A DNA stretch of 64,000 nt from Promicromonospora soli (lineage in GTDB: Bacteria; Actinomycetota; Actinomycetes; Actinomycetales; Cellulomonadaceae), in NCBI RefSeq assembly GCF_014653785.1, contig NZ_BNAS01000005.1:303368-367367 (forward strand), in the 5' to 3' direction. The notes under the pieces were generated by a model. That model did no database searches. It saw only the letters and a program-made list of their open reading frames with translations, and was not told where the DNA came from. Both the position numbers and the translations under genes were made by a program. Positions 35,066 to 45,488 of the stretch are shown piece after piece (within the stretch, counting starts at the first letter, position 1; each line of letters starts with the position of its first letter).

Positions 35066-35081
35066 TCAGGCATCGTTCAGG
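35066..35081 (+). promoter_or_regulatory. 11-bp-phased direct repeat upstream of response regulator gene
   Basis: TCAGG occurs at 35066–35070 and 35077–35081, an exact 11-bp step, 22 bases before the start of an OmpR-family regulator gene. OmpR/PhoB-type regulators bind such tandem half-sites, so this may be an autoregulatory site. Confidence 0.45.
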
Positions 35082-35102
35082 AACCAGCCGCACACTTGAA
35101 AC

Positions 35103-35828
35103 ATGGCTACTCCTGAGGCGCGTCTCGTCGTCGTCGACGACGAACCGAACATCCGTGAGCTCCTGTCCACCTCCCTGCGTTTTGCGGGCTTCGAGGTACA
35201 TGCGGCCGCGGACGGTAATGGCGCCCTCCAGCTCGTGCGCGACGTGGAGCCGGACCTCGTGGTCCTCGACGTGATGCTCCCCGACATGGACGGCTTCACG
35301 GTGACGCGCCGCATGCGTGCGACGGGCCGGCACACCCCCGTCGTCTTCCTCACGGCGAAGGACGACACGCAGGACAAGGTGCAGGGCCTCACCGTGGGCG
35401 GCGACGACTACGTGACCAAGCCGTTCAGCCTCGAGGAGGTAGTGGCCCGGATCCGTGCGGTGCTGCGCCGCACGGGCGTGCCCGCCCCGGAGGAGGAGGC
35501 CGTGCTGCACGTCGGCGACCTGGAGATGGATGAGGACTCGCACGAGGTGCGCCGCGCGGGCGTCGAGGTGGAGCTGTCCCCCACGGAGTTCAAGTTGCTG
35601 CGGTACCTCATGCTCAACTCCGGCCGCGTCCTGTCCAAGGCACAGATCCTGGACCACGTGTGGCAGTACGACTGGGGCGGCGACGCGAACATCGTCGAGT
35701 CATACATCTCGTACCTGCGGCGCAAGATCGACACCGTCGAGGTCGAGGGCGAGACCCTGCCCCCACTGATCCACACGAAGCGCGGCGTGGGGTACCTGCT
35801 GCGCGCCCCGCAGCCAGCCCGTGCTTGA
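35103..35828 (+). CDS. OmpR-family response regulator
   Basis: A 241-residue response regulator. The receiver domain (1–120) has acidic pocket DDE (12–14), phospho-acceptor Asp56 in VVLDVMLPD, the conserved Thr in FLTAKDD and Lys in TKPFS. The C-terminal winged helix (about 135–235) has LSPTEFKLLRYLMLNSGRVL and VWQYDWGGDANIVESYISYL, of the OmpR/PhoB class. It overlaps the kinase gene by eight bases, so the pair is coupled. Target genes are unknown; a direct repeat before the gene suggests autoregulation. Confidence 0.96.
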   Translation: MATPEARLVVVDDEPNIRELLSTSLRFAGFEVHAAADGNGALQLVRDVEPDLVVLDVMLPDMDGFTVTRRMRATGRHTPVVFLTAKDDTQDKVQGLTVGGDDYVTKPFSLEEVVARIRAVLRRTGVPAPEEEAVLHVGDLEMDEDSHEVRRAGVEVELSPTEFKLLRYLMLNSGRVLSKAQILDHVWQYDWGGDANIVESYISYLRRKIDTVEVEGETLPPLIHTKRGVGYLLRAPQPARA

Positions 35829-37302
35829 CCGGATCAAGGAGCGTCTGTCCGGCATCCCGCTGCGCGCCAGGCTCGTCGCGATCATCTCGCTCCTGCTGGC
35901 CGCGGGACTGGGCATCGCGGGGATCGCCACCACCACCGTGGTGTCGAACTTCCTGGTGCGGCAGGTCGACGAGGAGCTGCACACCAGCGCCGTGCCACTC
36001 GCCACGTTTCCGCAGCCGGGCATCGGGCAGGGCCTGCCGAGCGACTACTACGTCCGGGTGATCAGCGAGAGCGGCGACGTCAAGTCGAACCGCACTGACG
36101 CCGCCGTGACGCTCTACGGCATCCCCAACCTGCCGGCCATGACGTACGACGAGGCGGCCGCAAGCAAGGGCGAGCCGTTCACCGTGTCGTCGTCGAGCAT
36201 CACCTCGGAGACCGAGAGCTGGCGTGTCGTGGCCCTCACCGCCCGGGTCAACGCGACGGGCGAGCGGGCGGTCGTCTACGTGGCACTGCCGATGGTCGGC
36301 CTGGACAAGACCGTCTCGATCCTGACCCGCACCCTGATCCTGTCCGGGCTGGGGATCGTGCTGCTCGGCGGGCTCACGGCGTGGGTGCTCGTGGAACGGT
36401 CGCTGCGGTCCCTGCGGTCCGTGGAGCACACGGCCGCGCAGATCGCGGCGGGCGACCTCACGCAGCGCGTCCCCGAGGCCCCGCCAGGTACGGAGATGGG
36501 TTCGCTCGCGGCGTCGCTCAACGCGATGCTTACGCAGATCGAGCGGGCCTTCGCCGCGCAGGAGGCGTCCGAGGTGCGGATGCGGCAGTTCGTCTCGGAC
36601 GCGTCGCACGAGCTGCGCACGCCGCTCGCGACCATCCGCGGCTACGGCGAGCTGTACCGGCTGGGCGCCCTGGACACGACGGACAAGGTCGACGACACGA
36701 TGTTCCGCATCGAGGACGCCGCCCGCCGGATGGGCAAGCTCGTCAACGACCTGCTGGTGCTCGCCCGGCTCGACGAGGGCCGGCCCGTCGCCCGGGAGGA
36801 CGTCGACCTGGCAGAGCTCGCGCGGGACTCCGCCCAGGACCTGCACGCCCTGGACCCGACGCGTGAGGTCGCCGTAGTGCCGCTCGCGGCCGGTGGCGGC
36901 GAGGACGACCCGGATCCGGACGACCCGACGGGACAGGTCCCCGACTCGCTGGTCGTGGAGGGCGACGCCGACCGGCTGCGGCAGGTCCTCACCAACCTCA
37001 TCGGCAACGTCGCGCGGCACACGCCGTCGGGTACGCCCGCCGAGATCGCGCTCGGAGTGCGGAAGGACGACGGCGTCGCCGTGCTCGAGGTGCGCGACCA
37101 CGGCCCGGGCCTCACCGAGGAGCAGGGCAGCCGGATCTTCGAGCGGTTCTACCGCGCGGACTCGTCGCGTACCCGCGAGTCGGGCGGTTCGGGGCTGGGG
37201 ATGGCGATCGTCGCGGCGATCGTGGGCACGCACGGCGGGCACATCGAGGTGGCGCCCACCGCCGGCGGCGGCCTCACGGTCCGGCTCACGCTGCCGCTCT
37301 GA
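35821..37302 (+). CDS. Sensor histidine kinase
   Basis: A 493-residue membrane kinase. Helices near 20–42 and 165–185 enclose an extracytoplasmic sensor region of about 120 residues. A HAMP domain follows (VERSLRSLRSVEHTAAQIAA), then the HisKA domain with SDASHELRTPLATIRGYGEL (His263), and a HATPase domain with NLIGNVARHT, DHGPGL and GGSGLGMAIV. It autophosphorylates on His263 and passes phosphate to the regulator encoded just before it. GTG 35821 lies inside the regulator gene end. A hairpin at 37350 ends the operon. Confidence 0.96.
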   Translation: MLDRIKERLSGIPLRARLVAIISLLLAAGLGIAGIATTTVVSNFLVRQVDEELHTSAVPLATFPQPGIGQGLPSDYYVRVISESGDVKSNRTDAAVTLYGIPNLPAMTYDEAAASKGEPFTVSSSSITSETESWRVVALTARVNATGERAVVYVALPMVGLDKTVSILTRTLILSGLGIVLLGGLTAWVLVERSLRSLRSVEHTAAQIAAGDLTQRVPEAPPGTEMGSLAASLNAMLTQIERAFAAQEASEVRMRQFVSDASHELRTPLATIRGYGELYRLGALDTTDKVDDTMFRIEDAARRMGKLVNDLLVLARLDEGRPVAREDVDLAELARDSAQDLHALDPTREVAVVPLAAGGGEDDPDPDDPTGQVPDSLVVEGDADRLRQVLTNLIGNVARHTPSGTPAEIALGVRKDDGVAVLEVRDHGPGLTEEQGSRIFERFYRADSSRTRESGGSGLGMAIVAAIVGTHGGHIEVAPTAGGGLTVRLTLPL

Positions 37303-37349
37303 CGGTCCTATGGCGCCGGGGCGCAGCCAGCGTGGCGCACCGGGGGCTG

Positions 37350-37370
37350 ACCAGCATCCAAGATGCTGGT
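37350..37370 (+). terminator. 9-bp perfect hairpin after the two-component operon
   Basis: Stem ACCAGCATC/GATGCTGGT with a 3-base loop, 48 bases past the kinase stop. Confidence 0.65.
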
Positions 37371-37441
37371 AGCCGCCGCTGACCGGATCGGTAATAGGCT
37401 GGCAGTGCAGTGACCGACCTCAACCGTTAGGCAGAATTCAC

Positions 37442-38146
37442 ATGGGCGTGCTGACGTCTGACGCGCCGCAGTGGCTGCTCTCGTCTTTCGTCCGCAGTGC
37501 GGTGGGCGCGGGAGCCACGGCGGATACCGAGGTAATCGAAGAAGTTGGCCAGTCGCTCCTCAACAGATGGGCCGACGAGGACCGGCACTTCCACAACCTG
37601 CGCCACCTGGTCGCTGTCCTGCACCGCGTGGACCAGCTCGCCGAGGAGACTCACGAACCCGACCTGGTCCGGCTCGCGGCCTGGTACCACGGCGCCGTGT
37701 TCAGCGCGGAGCGCAAGGTCGCGGAGGCCTCGCAGGGCGGCGAGCAGTCAACGGCCTCCGCGGACCTGGCGCGCGAGGAGCTGACCGGTCTGGGAGTGCC
37801 TCCCCGCGCGGCGGCCCGGGTCGCCGACCTTGTCAACGCCATCGTCCGGCACGCGCCGGACCCCACCGACTTCGACGCCGCGGTGCTGAACGACGCCGAT
37901 CTCGCGATGCTCGCCGCCGAGCCCCAGCGGTACAAGGAGTACAAGACGGCGATACGCGCCGAGTACGGGCACATCCCGACGGACGCGTACCTCAAGGCGC
38001 GGATCCGGGTGATCGAGCGGCTGCTCGCCCGCAAGTCGCTGTTCCTCAGCCCGATGGGCGCCGCGTGGGAGGAGCCCGCGCGGCAGAACCTCGACATGGA
38101 GCTGCACCGGCTGCGCAAGGAGCAGGCCAAGCTCGGCTCGGCCTGA
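37442..38146 (+). CDS. HD-domain protein, predicted metal-dependent phosphohydrolase (COG4339-like)
   Basis: A 234-residue protein with the His/Asp spacing of small HD-type hydrolases: RHFHNLRHLVAVL near residue 48, AAWYHGAVFS near 80, and NDADLAMLAAEPQRYKEY near 155. The family is annotated as predicted metal-dependent HD superfamily phosphohydrolase; substrates are unknown. TAGGCT at 37395–37400 is a suitable -10. No clear operon partner; the WXG100 gene follows after 163 bases. Confidence 0.82.
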   Translation: MGVLTSDAPQWLLSSFVRSAVGAGATADTEVIEEVGQSLLNRWADEDRHFHNLRHLVAVLHRVDQLAEETHEPDLVRLAAWYHGAVFSAERKVAEASQGGEQSTASADLAREELTGLGVPPRAAARVADLVNAIVRHAPDPTDFDAAVLNDADLAMLAAEPQRYKEYKTAIRAEYGHIPTDAYLKARIRVIERLLARKSLFLSPMGAAWEEPARQNLDMELHRLRKEQAKLGSA

Positions 38147-38309
38147 CACAGACCCTCCGCACGACCCGGCAGCGGTTCGAGCACGACCACATGCCCGGCT
38201 TCGCCGCGCCTGTGCACAGCGCGCCTTGGGCGCACCCCCGCCGTCGTCCGGCACGTACCTATCGTCGTTGCACGACGCCGGACGGGCCGGCGCGCGGGAG
38301 GCGATGATC

Positions 38310-38594
38310 ATGCGGTTCGAGGTCGACAGCGACCAGGTGGAGCAGGCGAGCACGGCGGTAGCGGGCTCGGTGGCGACGGTGCGCACGGAGGTGGGCGCGC
38401 TCATGCGCAACCTCGACGCGCTGCAGGCGACCTGGCAGGGGCCGGCTGCGGCCGCGTTCGGCGGCACGGTCGCGCAGTGGCGGGGCGCCCAGGCGCAGGT
38501 CGAGGGTGCGCTGGATGCGATCCAGGCAGCCCTGGCGGCGGCAGCCCGCACCTACGCGGATGCCGAGGCGGCAGCCACGCGCATGTTCGCCTGA
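38310..38594 (+). CDS. WXG100 (ESX/type VII) protein, orphan
   Basis: A 94-residue protein predicted to form a two-helix hairpin with the WXG turn TWQG near residue 49, as in the EsxA/WXG100 family secreted by type VII systems. ATG 38310 is preferred over ATG 38304 because GGGAGG lies eight bases before it. The second helix ends with the Ala-rich YADAEAAATRMFA, which contains a C-terminal YxxxE pattern (YADAE) used as a secretion signal. No EccC, second WXG partner or other ESX gene is nearby, so it must use machinery encoded elsewhere. Confidence 0.9.
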   Translation: MRFEVDSDQVEQASTAVAGSVATVRTEVGALMRNLDALQATWQGPAAAAFGGTVAQWRGAQAQVEGALDAIQAALAAAARTYADAEAAATRMFA

Positions 38595-38605
38595 CAACAC
38601 AATGG

Positions 38606-38656
38606 CCGACGCCGGCCGGTCGCCCTCCGTAGAAGAAGGTGACCGACCGGCGTCGG
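38606..38656. terminator. Bidirectional terminator between WXG100 gene and groEL
   Basis: Arms 38606–38621 and 38641–38656 match over 15 of 16 positions around a 19-base loop, between two convergent genes. Confidence 0.75.
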
Positions 38657-38696
38657 ACAGGTACCCGGGCCGTAGCCCAGGTGGGTCAGGCAGGAC

Positions 38697-40424
<1,728 letters not shown>

Positions 40425-40440
40425 TCACCATTCGACCCTG

Positions 40441-40467
40441 CTGTCACTCTCGAACGGAGAGTGCTAA
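40441..40467 (-). promoter_or_regulatory. CIRCE element (HrcA operator), proximal
   Basis: On the minus strand TTAGCACTC, nine bases, then GAGTGACAG. The first half is the perfect consensus and the second matches partly. It lies just downstream of the predicted -10. Confidence 0.9.
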
Positions 40468-40470
40468 GAC

Positions 40471-40500
40471 ATTATTGGCACTCGGACCATGAGAGTGCAA
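40471..40500 (-). promoter_or_regulatory. groEL promoter between two CIRCE boxes
   Basis: Minus-strand -35 TTGCAC (40500–40495) and -10 AATAAT (40476–40471) are separated by 18 bases. The -35 lies in the distal CIRCE box. Confidence 0.7.
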
Positions 40501-40501
40501 G
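40475..40501 (-). promoter_or_regulatory. CIRCE element (HrcA operator), distal
   Basis: Plus-strand TTGGCACTC, nine bases, GAGTGCAAG: 15 of 18 consensus positions (TTAGCACTC-N9-GAGTGCTAA). With the proximal box it makes a tandem CIRCE arrangement. Confidence 0.88.
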
Positions 40502-40520
40502 GCGCGGCACGTCAGGTCGG

Positions 40521-42038
40521 TCACGGGCGCAGGTCAGGGACGGTGCGGACGTCGAACTCCCGCAGCAGCGCCCGGCGGGCGGCGTGCCACCCTCCCATGC
40601 CGTGCACACCCGGGCCCGGCGGGGTCGACGCCGAGCAGAGGTACACGCCTTCGGCCACCTGGTACGGGTCGGGCGAGAGGGTGGGCCGAGCGACCATCTG
40701 CCACATGGTGGCCGCGCCCGCCGAGATGTCGCCCCCCGGGTAGTTCTCGTTGTGCCGATCCATCTGGGCGGCGGGAATGCACCGTGAGCCGACGACGACG
40801 TCGCGGAACCCGGGCGCGAACCGTTCGATCTGCCGGGTGACCGCCTCGGTGACGTCCTGCGGCGAGCCGGCCGGCACGTGGGCGTACGCCCACAGGGGCC
40901 GCACCCCGCCCCGCGCACGGCCCGGGTCGGCGACGGTCGGGTCGCTGACCAGGACCATCGGCTTGTCGGCATGGAGCCCGTGCGCGACGGTGTCTTCCGC
41001 CACGACCATCTCGGCCCGCGTGCCGCCGACGTGCACGGTCGCCGCGCGTCCGACGTCGGTCACCTTCCAGGGGATCGGACCCGACAGGACGAAGTCGACC
41101 TTGGCCGCCGCGTTGCCGTGCCGGAACCTGTTCAGGGCGCCGCGGCGCGGGGACCGGATCCGGTCCCCCGCTATCCGGAGCAGGGTGCGGGGGGTGGTGT
41201 CGAAGAGGACCGCGCGGGACGGCGGGAGGTCCCGCCAGCTCTCGACCCGGCGGCCGACCTCCACGACGCCCCCGTGCGCCTCAAGGTCGCTGACCATCGC
41301 ATTGATGATGGCCTGGGAGCCGCCGACCGGGATCGCCCAGCCGCCCTCTGCGTGCGCGAGGGCCGCGAGGAGCAGGGCAGTGCCCGCCCCCGCGAACGAC
41401 GGGAGCGGCGTGATCGCGTGGGCGGCGACGCCGGTCAGCAGCGCCTTCGCCTCCTCGGTGAGAAACCGGCGGTCCCAGCGAGGGCCGCCCTGCTCGAGGA
41501 GGGCCGCGCCGAACCGCAGGCCGGGTCGGACTGCCGAGGCAAGTCCCCCTGCCGTGGGTGACTGCCCGCGGGAGCTGCGCGCGCCCTCCAGCATGCCCCG
41601 CACGGTCCGCTTGTCCCCCATGGCGAGCGCAGTGATCTGTCGCCAGTCGGCCGCGAGGGGACCGAACAGCTCGCGCCAGGCGTCGCCGTCGTGCCCCAGG
41701 CGGTCAGCGGTCAGAGCCAGGTCGCGGAAGGCGATACCGGCACGGCCGTCGTCGAGCGGCTGGGCGTAGGCGATGTCAGGCGCGACGAGGCCGACGCCGC
41801 GCCCGGGGAGGTCGAACGCCCGGAAGAACGGTGACGCCCAGGCCATGGGATGCACGGCGGAGCAGAGGTCGAAGACCAGGTCGCTCGCGAGCTCGGGGAT
41901 CGGGCGCGTGCGTGCTCCGCCGCCGACCGTCGGCTGGGCCTCCAGGACCCGGACCCCCATCCCTGCGCGGGCGAGCGTCACCGCGGCTGCCAGGCCATTG
42001 GGCCCGGAGCCCACCACCACCGCGTCGAGGAGGGTCAC
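40521..42038 (-). CDS. FAD-dependent oxidoreductase, phytoene-desaturase-like
   Basis: A 505-residue flavoprotein of the NAD(P)/FAD amine-oxidase/phytoene-desaturase superfamily. The N-terminal dinucleotide-binding motif [20 protein letters not shown] is followed by [16 protein letters not shown]. The C-terminal FAD-contact motif is [19 protein letters not shown]. No carotenoid genes are nearby, so the substrate is unclear. GTG 42038 is the start; no clear ribosome-binding site is seen. Its end lies only 20 bases from the distal CIRCE box, so groEL regulation sits in its 3' flank. Confidence 0.87.
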   Translation of the reverse strand: MTLLDAVVVGSGPNGLAAAVTLARAGMGVRVLEAQPTVGGGARTRPIPELASDLVFDLCSAVHPMAWASPFFRAFDLPGRGVGLVAPDIAYAQPLDDGRAGIAFRDLALTADRLGHDGDAWRELFGPLAADWRQITALAMGDKRTVRGMLEGARSSRGQSPTAGGLASAVRPGLRFGAALLEQGGPRWDRRFLTEEAKALLTGVAAHAITPLPSFAGAGTALLLAALAHAEGGWAIPVGGSQAIINAMVSDLEAHGGVVEVGRRVESWRDLPPSRAVLFDTTPRTLLRIAGDRIRSPRRGALNRFRHGNAAAKVDFVLSGPIPWKVTDVGRAATVHVGGTRAEMVVAEDTVAHGLHADKPMVLVSDPTVADPGRARGGVRPLWAYAHVPAGSPQDVTEAVTRQIERFAPGFRDVVVGSRCIPAAQMDRHNENYPGGDISAGAATMWQMVARPTLSPDPYQVAEGVYLCSASTPPGPGVHGMGGWHAARRALLREFDVRTVPDLRP

Positions 42039-42180
42039 TGCCCCATCGAATCACGGGGCCCGGCGCGGGGGGCACCGGGCGAGAACCGAACGAGCAGCCG
42101 CGGTACGGGCGGCTGCTCGGAGGCGTCGGGCAACGTCGTCCGACACTGTGCGATACCGGTCGTCATCGACCGTCCAGATC

Positions 42181-42208
42181 GGATGCCAGGGTCTGGGTCC
42201 CGGCATCC
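42181..42208 (-). terminator. Second hairpin downstream of cspA
   Basis: GGATGCC pairs with GGCATCC, with an inner GGG/CCC stem. It lies 19 bases beyond the first hairpin (42227–42253), giving a tandem terminator. Confidence 0.5.
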
Positions 42209-42226
42209 TGTGTGGGGGGCGGCGGG

Positions 42227-42253
42227 CGACGGGCGGGCCCTTCCCGCCCGTCG
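42227..42253 (-). terminator. 11-bp hairpin downstream of cspA
   Basis: Arms CGACGGGCGGG and CCCGCCCGTCG enclose a 5-base loop, 11 bases past the cspA stop. Confidence 0.8.
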
Positions 42254-42263
42254 TCCCATCGAA

Positions 42264-42467
42264 TCAGAGTGGACGAACCTGCTCTGCCTGCGGACCCTTC
42301 TGTCCCTGCCCCACCTCGTATTCGACTTCCTGTCCCTCATCGAGGGACCGGTAACCGTCGGACTGGATCGCACTGTAGTGAACAAAAAGGTCCTGGCCGC
42401 CGGCGGTAGGGGTAATGAAGCCATACCCCTTCTCGGCGTTGAACCACTTGACGGTGCCCTGGGCCAT
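42264..42467 (-). CDS. cspA: Cold-shock protein CspA family
   Basis: A 67-residue single-domain cold-shock protein with [15 protein letters not shown] (RNP-1) and LFVHYSAI (RNP-2), the standard length. It binds single-stranded nucleic acid and acts as an RNA chaperone. ATG 42467 has AGGAG eight bases upstream, and the long leader (over 100 bases free of genes) is usual for csp mRNAs. Followed by two hairpins. Confidence 0.96.
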   Translation of the reverse strand: MAQGTVKWFNAEKGYGFITPTAGGQDLFVHYSAIQSDGYRSLDEGQEVEYEVGQGQKGPQAEQVRPL

Positions 42468-42660
42468 GCGTAGTTCTCCTTGTACCTCTGCACGGGACAC
42501 TCGGTCGACCCGTGGTGGTTCGAGCGTAGTGGTCCGTCTCACACCAGGGAAGCCTCAATGCCCGGTATGCGGCATTAAGCGGATGGCGAACGTGCAGGTC
42601 AGAGGGCTGAGCCAGGGAGCCGACCGGCGAATATCAACCTAGTGGTACGGGTTGAGGGGG

Positions 42661-43281
42661 TCAGCCGACCGCCGTCTTGAGGATGACGACTACCGCGAAT
42701 TCCGACGCGGTGACATCCGCCGACTCGATAGCACTGGTTGCACCGATCGCCTCTGCGACCGCGGCCGCGGTGTCGGCACGGTCTGCGCCGTACAGCACAG
42801 TGGTCTCGGTGTAGCCCTCGCCGAGCCCTTCAGTGTCGTCCTCAGGCGTGATGGTGCCCGTGAATCCCGCCGAAGCAATCGCCTCTGCGGCGGTCCCCGC
42901 CGAGCCCGTCGGAGCACCGGAGTTCAGCACCTGGATCGGCGCCGTGAGGTCGGCCGCGGCAGGATCACCCGTAACCCCTGAAGCCGGCTCCTCCGCAGGC
43001 GGCGACTTCGACGCTTTCGGCGAAGCGCTCGGCGACGCGGATGCCGAGGCAGACGCTGAGGCCGAAGCAGAGGGCCCACCCTGCGCCTCTGCAGGGTCGT
43101 CACCTCCGGACAGCAGCGTGATGCCGCCCCACGCCACAGCAGCGCAGACAACGGCGACCAACAGGAACGGCCAGGCCGAGCTCCAGCCGCTGCGCGGTGC
43201 ACGGTGCACACCCACCGGTGCGCCCCCGGGGACAGCGACGTCGAACTCGTCGGGCGGGTAGGGGTAGCCACTCTTCGTCAC
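42661..43281 (-). CDS. LytR_C-domain membrane protein (VirR-like)
   Basis: A 206-residue protein: about 33 cytoplasmic residues, one membrane helix (about 36–58), a Ser-Ala-Pro low-complexity linker (about 70–100) and a LytR C-terminal domain (IQVLNSGAPTGSAGTAAEAI; VVILKTAV). In mycobacteria a protein of this layout (Rv0431, VirR) is next to a DUF3263 gene (Rv0430) and near groEL2, the same neighbourhood as here. LytR_C proteins are linked to cell-envelope assembly. GTG 43281 has TACTCT seven bases upstream and no ribosome-binding site. Confidence 0.85.
   Translation of the reverse strand: MTKSGYPYPPDEFDVAVPGGAPVGVHRAPRSGWSSAWPFLLVAVVCAAVAWGGITLLSGGDDPAEAQGGPSASASASASASASPSASPKASKSPPAEEPASGVTGDPAAADLTAPIQVLNSGAPTGSAGTAAEAIASAGFTGTITPEDDTEGLGEGYTETTVLYGADRADTAAAVAEAIGATSAIESADVTASEFAVVVILKTAVG
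43089..43094 (-). other. Low-complexity linker codons in the LytR_C gene (marker)
   Basis: Around 43030–43080 the gene encodes alternating Ser-Ala pairs; this short position marks the start of that linker. It is expected to be an extended, envelope-spanning spacer. Confidence 0.3.
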
Positions 43282-43288
43282 GGCAGAG

Positions 43289-43294
43289 AGAGTA
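43289..43294 (-). promoter_or_regulatory. -10 box of a probable leaderless mRNA (LytR_C gene)
   Basis: On the minus strand TACTCT lies seven bases before GTG 43281. Confidence 0.55.
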
Positions 43295-43323
43295 GCGGGT
43301 CGTTGTGACGGATCGGTGCGTTC

Positions 43324-43632
43324 TCAGTGGTTCTCGTCGGCCAGGCGTCGCGTGGTACGTGTGCGCTGATGGGTCGATCGAAGCCTTCGCAGGCGCTTGA
43401 CCAGCATCGGGTCATGTTCCAGGGCCGCCGGTGAGTCGATCAGCGCATTCAGAACCTGGTAGTAGCGCGTCGCGGTCAGGTCGAACGACTCACGCACCGC
43501 TTCCTCCTTGGCGCCGGCGTACTTCCACCACTGGCGCTCGAACGCGAGGATCTCGCGGTCGCGATCGGAGAGCTCGCCCTCGACCCCCCGGACAACAGGG
43601 GCATTCGCGTCGGAAACCAGCATCTCGCTCAT
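43324..43632 (-). CDS. DUF3263 protein
   Basis: A 102-residue protein of the actinobacterial DUF3263 family, marked by LSDRDREILAFERQWWKYAG, broken here as ILAFERQWWKYAG, and ATRYYQVLNALIDSPAAL. The fold looks like a small helical DNA-binding protein but no activity is established. ATG 43632 is chosen because TACGGT lies six bases upstream, fitting the leaderless pattern; an in-frame ATG at 43671 is an alternative. It is the first gene before the LytR_C gene, as in mycobacteria. Confidence 0.88.
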   Translation of the reverse strand: MSEMLVSDANAPVVRGVEGELSDRDREILAFERQWWKYAGAKEEAVRESFDLTATRYYQVLNALIDSPAALEHDPMLVKRLRRLRSTHQRTRTTRRLADENH

Positions 43633-43638
43633 CGGGTC

Positions 43639-43644
43639 ACCGTA
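43639..43644 (-). promoter_or_regulatory. -10 box of a probable leaderless mRNA (DUF3263 gene)
   Basis: On the minus strand TACGGT lies six bases before ATG 43632. Confidence 0.5.
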
Positions 43645-43738
43645 TGCCCGGAGTGCCTGACTGTCATTCACCCTTGCCCTTTCACAGTGTCAACACGCCG
43701 CCCCGCCCCGCGACGCCGAAACGTACTCGCGTCGACGC

Positions 43739-44452
43739 CTACGGAAGACGCCAGTCGACCGGCTGCGCGCCCTGCTGCTCGAGCAGCGCGTTGGCCCGCG
43801 AGAAGGGCCTTGACCCGAAGAAGCCGCTGCGTGCCGACAGCGGCGACGGGTGCGCGCTCTCGATGATCGGGACGTCGCCGAGCAACGGCTTCAGGTTGCG
43901 CGCCTTCGCGCCCCACAAGATCGCCACGAGCGGGCCGCCACGCGCCACCAGCGCACGGATCGCCGCCTCGGTGACCTCCTCCCAGCCCTTGCCCGCGTGG
44001 GAGTCGGAAGCGCCGGGCCGGCAGGTCAGCGTCCTGTTCAGCAGCATGACGCCCTGGTCCGCCCAGGGCCGCAGGTCGCCGTTCGACGGGAGCGGGACAC
44101 CGAGATCGTCGTGCAGCTCCTGGTAGATGTTGACCAGCGACCGCGGAATCGGACGCACGTCCGGCTGGACGGAGAAGGACAGCCCCATGGCGTGGCCCGG
44201 CGTGGGGTACGGGTCCTGGCCCACGATGAGCACGCGCACGGCCGCGAGCGGTCGCTTGAACGCCGCCAGCACGTTTTCACCCGCAGGCAGGTAGGTCCGT
44301 CCCTGAGCGACCTCCGTGCGGAGGAAATCGCCCATCGCATGGATGCGCGGCTCGACGGCGGCCAGAGCCTCGGCCCAGTCCGGCGCGATGACCTGCGACA
44401 ACGGGCGCGGGCCGGAGGCGGCAGCACTGTCTACGGGGGCTGTCGGGTTCAC
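43739..44452 (-). CDS. ung: Uracil-DNA glycosylase
   Basis: A 237-residue family 1 uracil-DNA glycosylase. The water-activating motif [17 protein letters not shown] gives Asp80, and the DNA-intercalation motif HPSPLSA is at 201–207. It removes uracil from DNA to start base-excision repair. GTG 44452 is chosen for GGAGA five bases upstream; GTG 44467 is an in-frame alternative. The gene is divergent from the SGNH hydrolase gene across about 100 bases. Confidence 0.96.
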   Translation of the reverse strand: MNPTAPVDSAAASGPRPLSQVIAPDWAEALAAVEPRIHAMGDFLRTEVAQGRTYLPAGENVLAAFKRPLAAVRVLIVGQDPYPTPGHAMGLSFSVQPDVRPIPRSLVNIYQELHDDLGVPLPSNGDLRPWADQGVMLLNRTLTCRPGASDSHAGKGWEEVTEAAIRALVARGGPLVAILWGAKARNLKPLLGDVPIIESAHPSPLSARSGFFGSRPFSRANALLEQQGAQPVDWRLP

Positions 44453-44554
44453 GGTGGTCTCCACGCCAAGGAGATTACCGGCACCCACCGACAGTGCCAG
44501 TTTGTGCTGCCCGTCACATTTCCCTTCCTGCATTTCCACTGCGCAAGCGGAACA

Positions 44555-45406
44555 ATGAGCGCCGTGACCGCGACGACTCCAGAACCGGAAGGCCCGACCA
44601 CCGACCTCCCCCCGACCACCCCCGTCCGCTGGACGCGGTACATCGCCATGGGCGACTCCTTCTCGGAGGGTCTGTGGGACCCGTACCCCGACGCCCCGGA
44701 CGTCCAGCGCGGCTGGGCCGACATCCTCGCCGCCACGCTTTCGGCACGCCGTATCGCGGCGGGCGACGCGCCGCTCGAGTACGCGAACCTCGCGATCCGC
44801 GGCCGCAAGCTGCGCCAGATCATCGCCGAGCAGCTCGACGCCACGATCGCCGCGCAGCCGGACCTCGTCTCGCTGGTCGGTGGCGGCAACGACATCCTGC
44901 GCGCCAAGGCTGATCTCGACGCGATCTCGGCAGCACTGGAGGACGCCGTCGTCGCGCTCCGCGCCACGGGCGCCGACGTCCTGATAGGCACCGGCTTCAA
45001 GGCCGGTGCGGCCCTCAGCTGGACCAACGGTCGCACGGGTATCTTCAACGCGAACGTCTGGTCCATCGCCCAGCGCCATGGCGCGCACGTCCTGGACCTG
45101 TGGGGCATGCGATCACTGGCCGACCTGCGCCTGTGGTCCGAGGACCGCATACACCTCATCCCCGAGGGGCACCAGCGAGTCGCGAACGCAGCCCTGGTCG
45201 CGCTCGGCCTCGACCCGGAAGACGCCACGTACGACGTCCCGCTCGACGTCGCCCCACCTGTCGCCTTCCGCGAGACGGCGCGCGCCAACGCGGCCTGGAT
45301 GCGCCAGCACGTGGGGCCGTGGGTCAAGCGCCGCCTGACGGGCTCGTCCAGCGGCGACGGACGCACCGCAAAGTGGCCGACGCCGGAGACGTGGCCGCGC
45401 GCGTAA
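44555..45406 (+). CDS. SGNH/GDSL hydrolase
   Basis: A 283-residue esterase-like protein with block [11 protein letters not shown] (Ser35 nucleophile), block III GGGNDIL, and block [12 protein letters not shown] giving the catalytic Asp and His. No signal peptide is evident, so it is probably cytoplasmic. It probably hydrolyses an ester bond; the substrate is unknown. A shared terminator hairpin lies between it and the convergent secreted-protein gene. Confidence 0.9.
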   Translation: MSAVTATTPEPEGPTTDLPPTTPVRWTRYIAMGDSFSEGLWDPYPDAPDVQRGWADILAATLSARRIAAGDAPLEYANLAIRGRKLRQIIAEQLDATIAAQPDLVSLVGGGNDILRAKADLDAISAALEDAVVALRATGADVLIGTGFKAGAALSWTNGRTGIFNANVWSIAQRHGAHVLDLWGMRSLADLRLWSEDRIHLIPEGHQRVANAALVALGLDPEDATYDVPLDVAPPVAFRETARANAAWMRQHVGPWVKRRLTGSSSGDGRTAKWPTPETWPRA

Positions 45407-45443
45407 CGCCTGCTCCGGTCCGGATCGCCTCACAGGCTCAACC

Positions 45444-45483
45444 GACGGCGCTCCCGACCGGTCCCCGCGGCGGGAGCGCCGTC
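45444..45483. terminator. Bidirectional 13-bp perfect hairpin
   Basis: Arms GACGGCGCTCCCG and CGGGAGCGCCGTC enclose a 14-base loop between two convergent genes. Confidence 0.8.
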
Positions 45484-45488
45484 CACGT

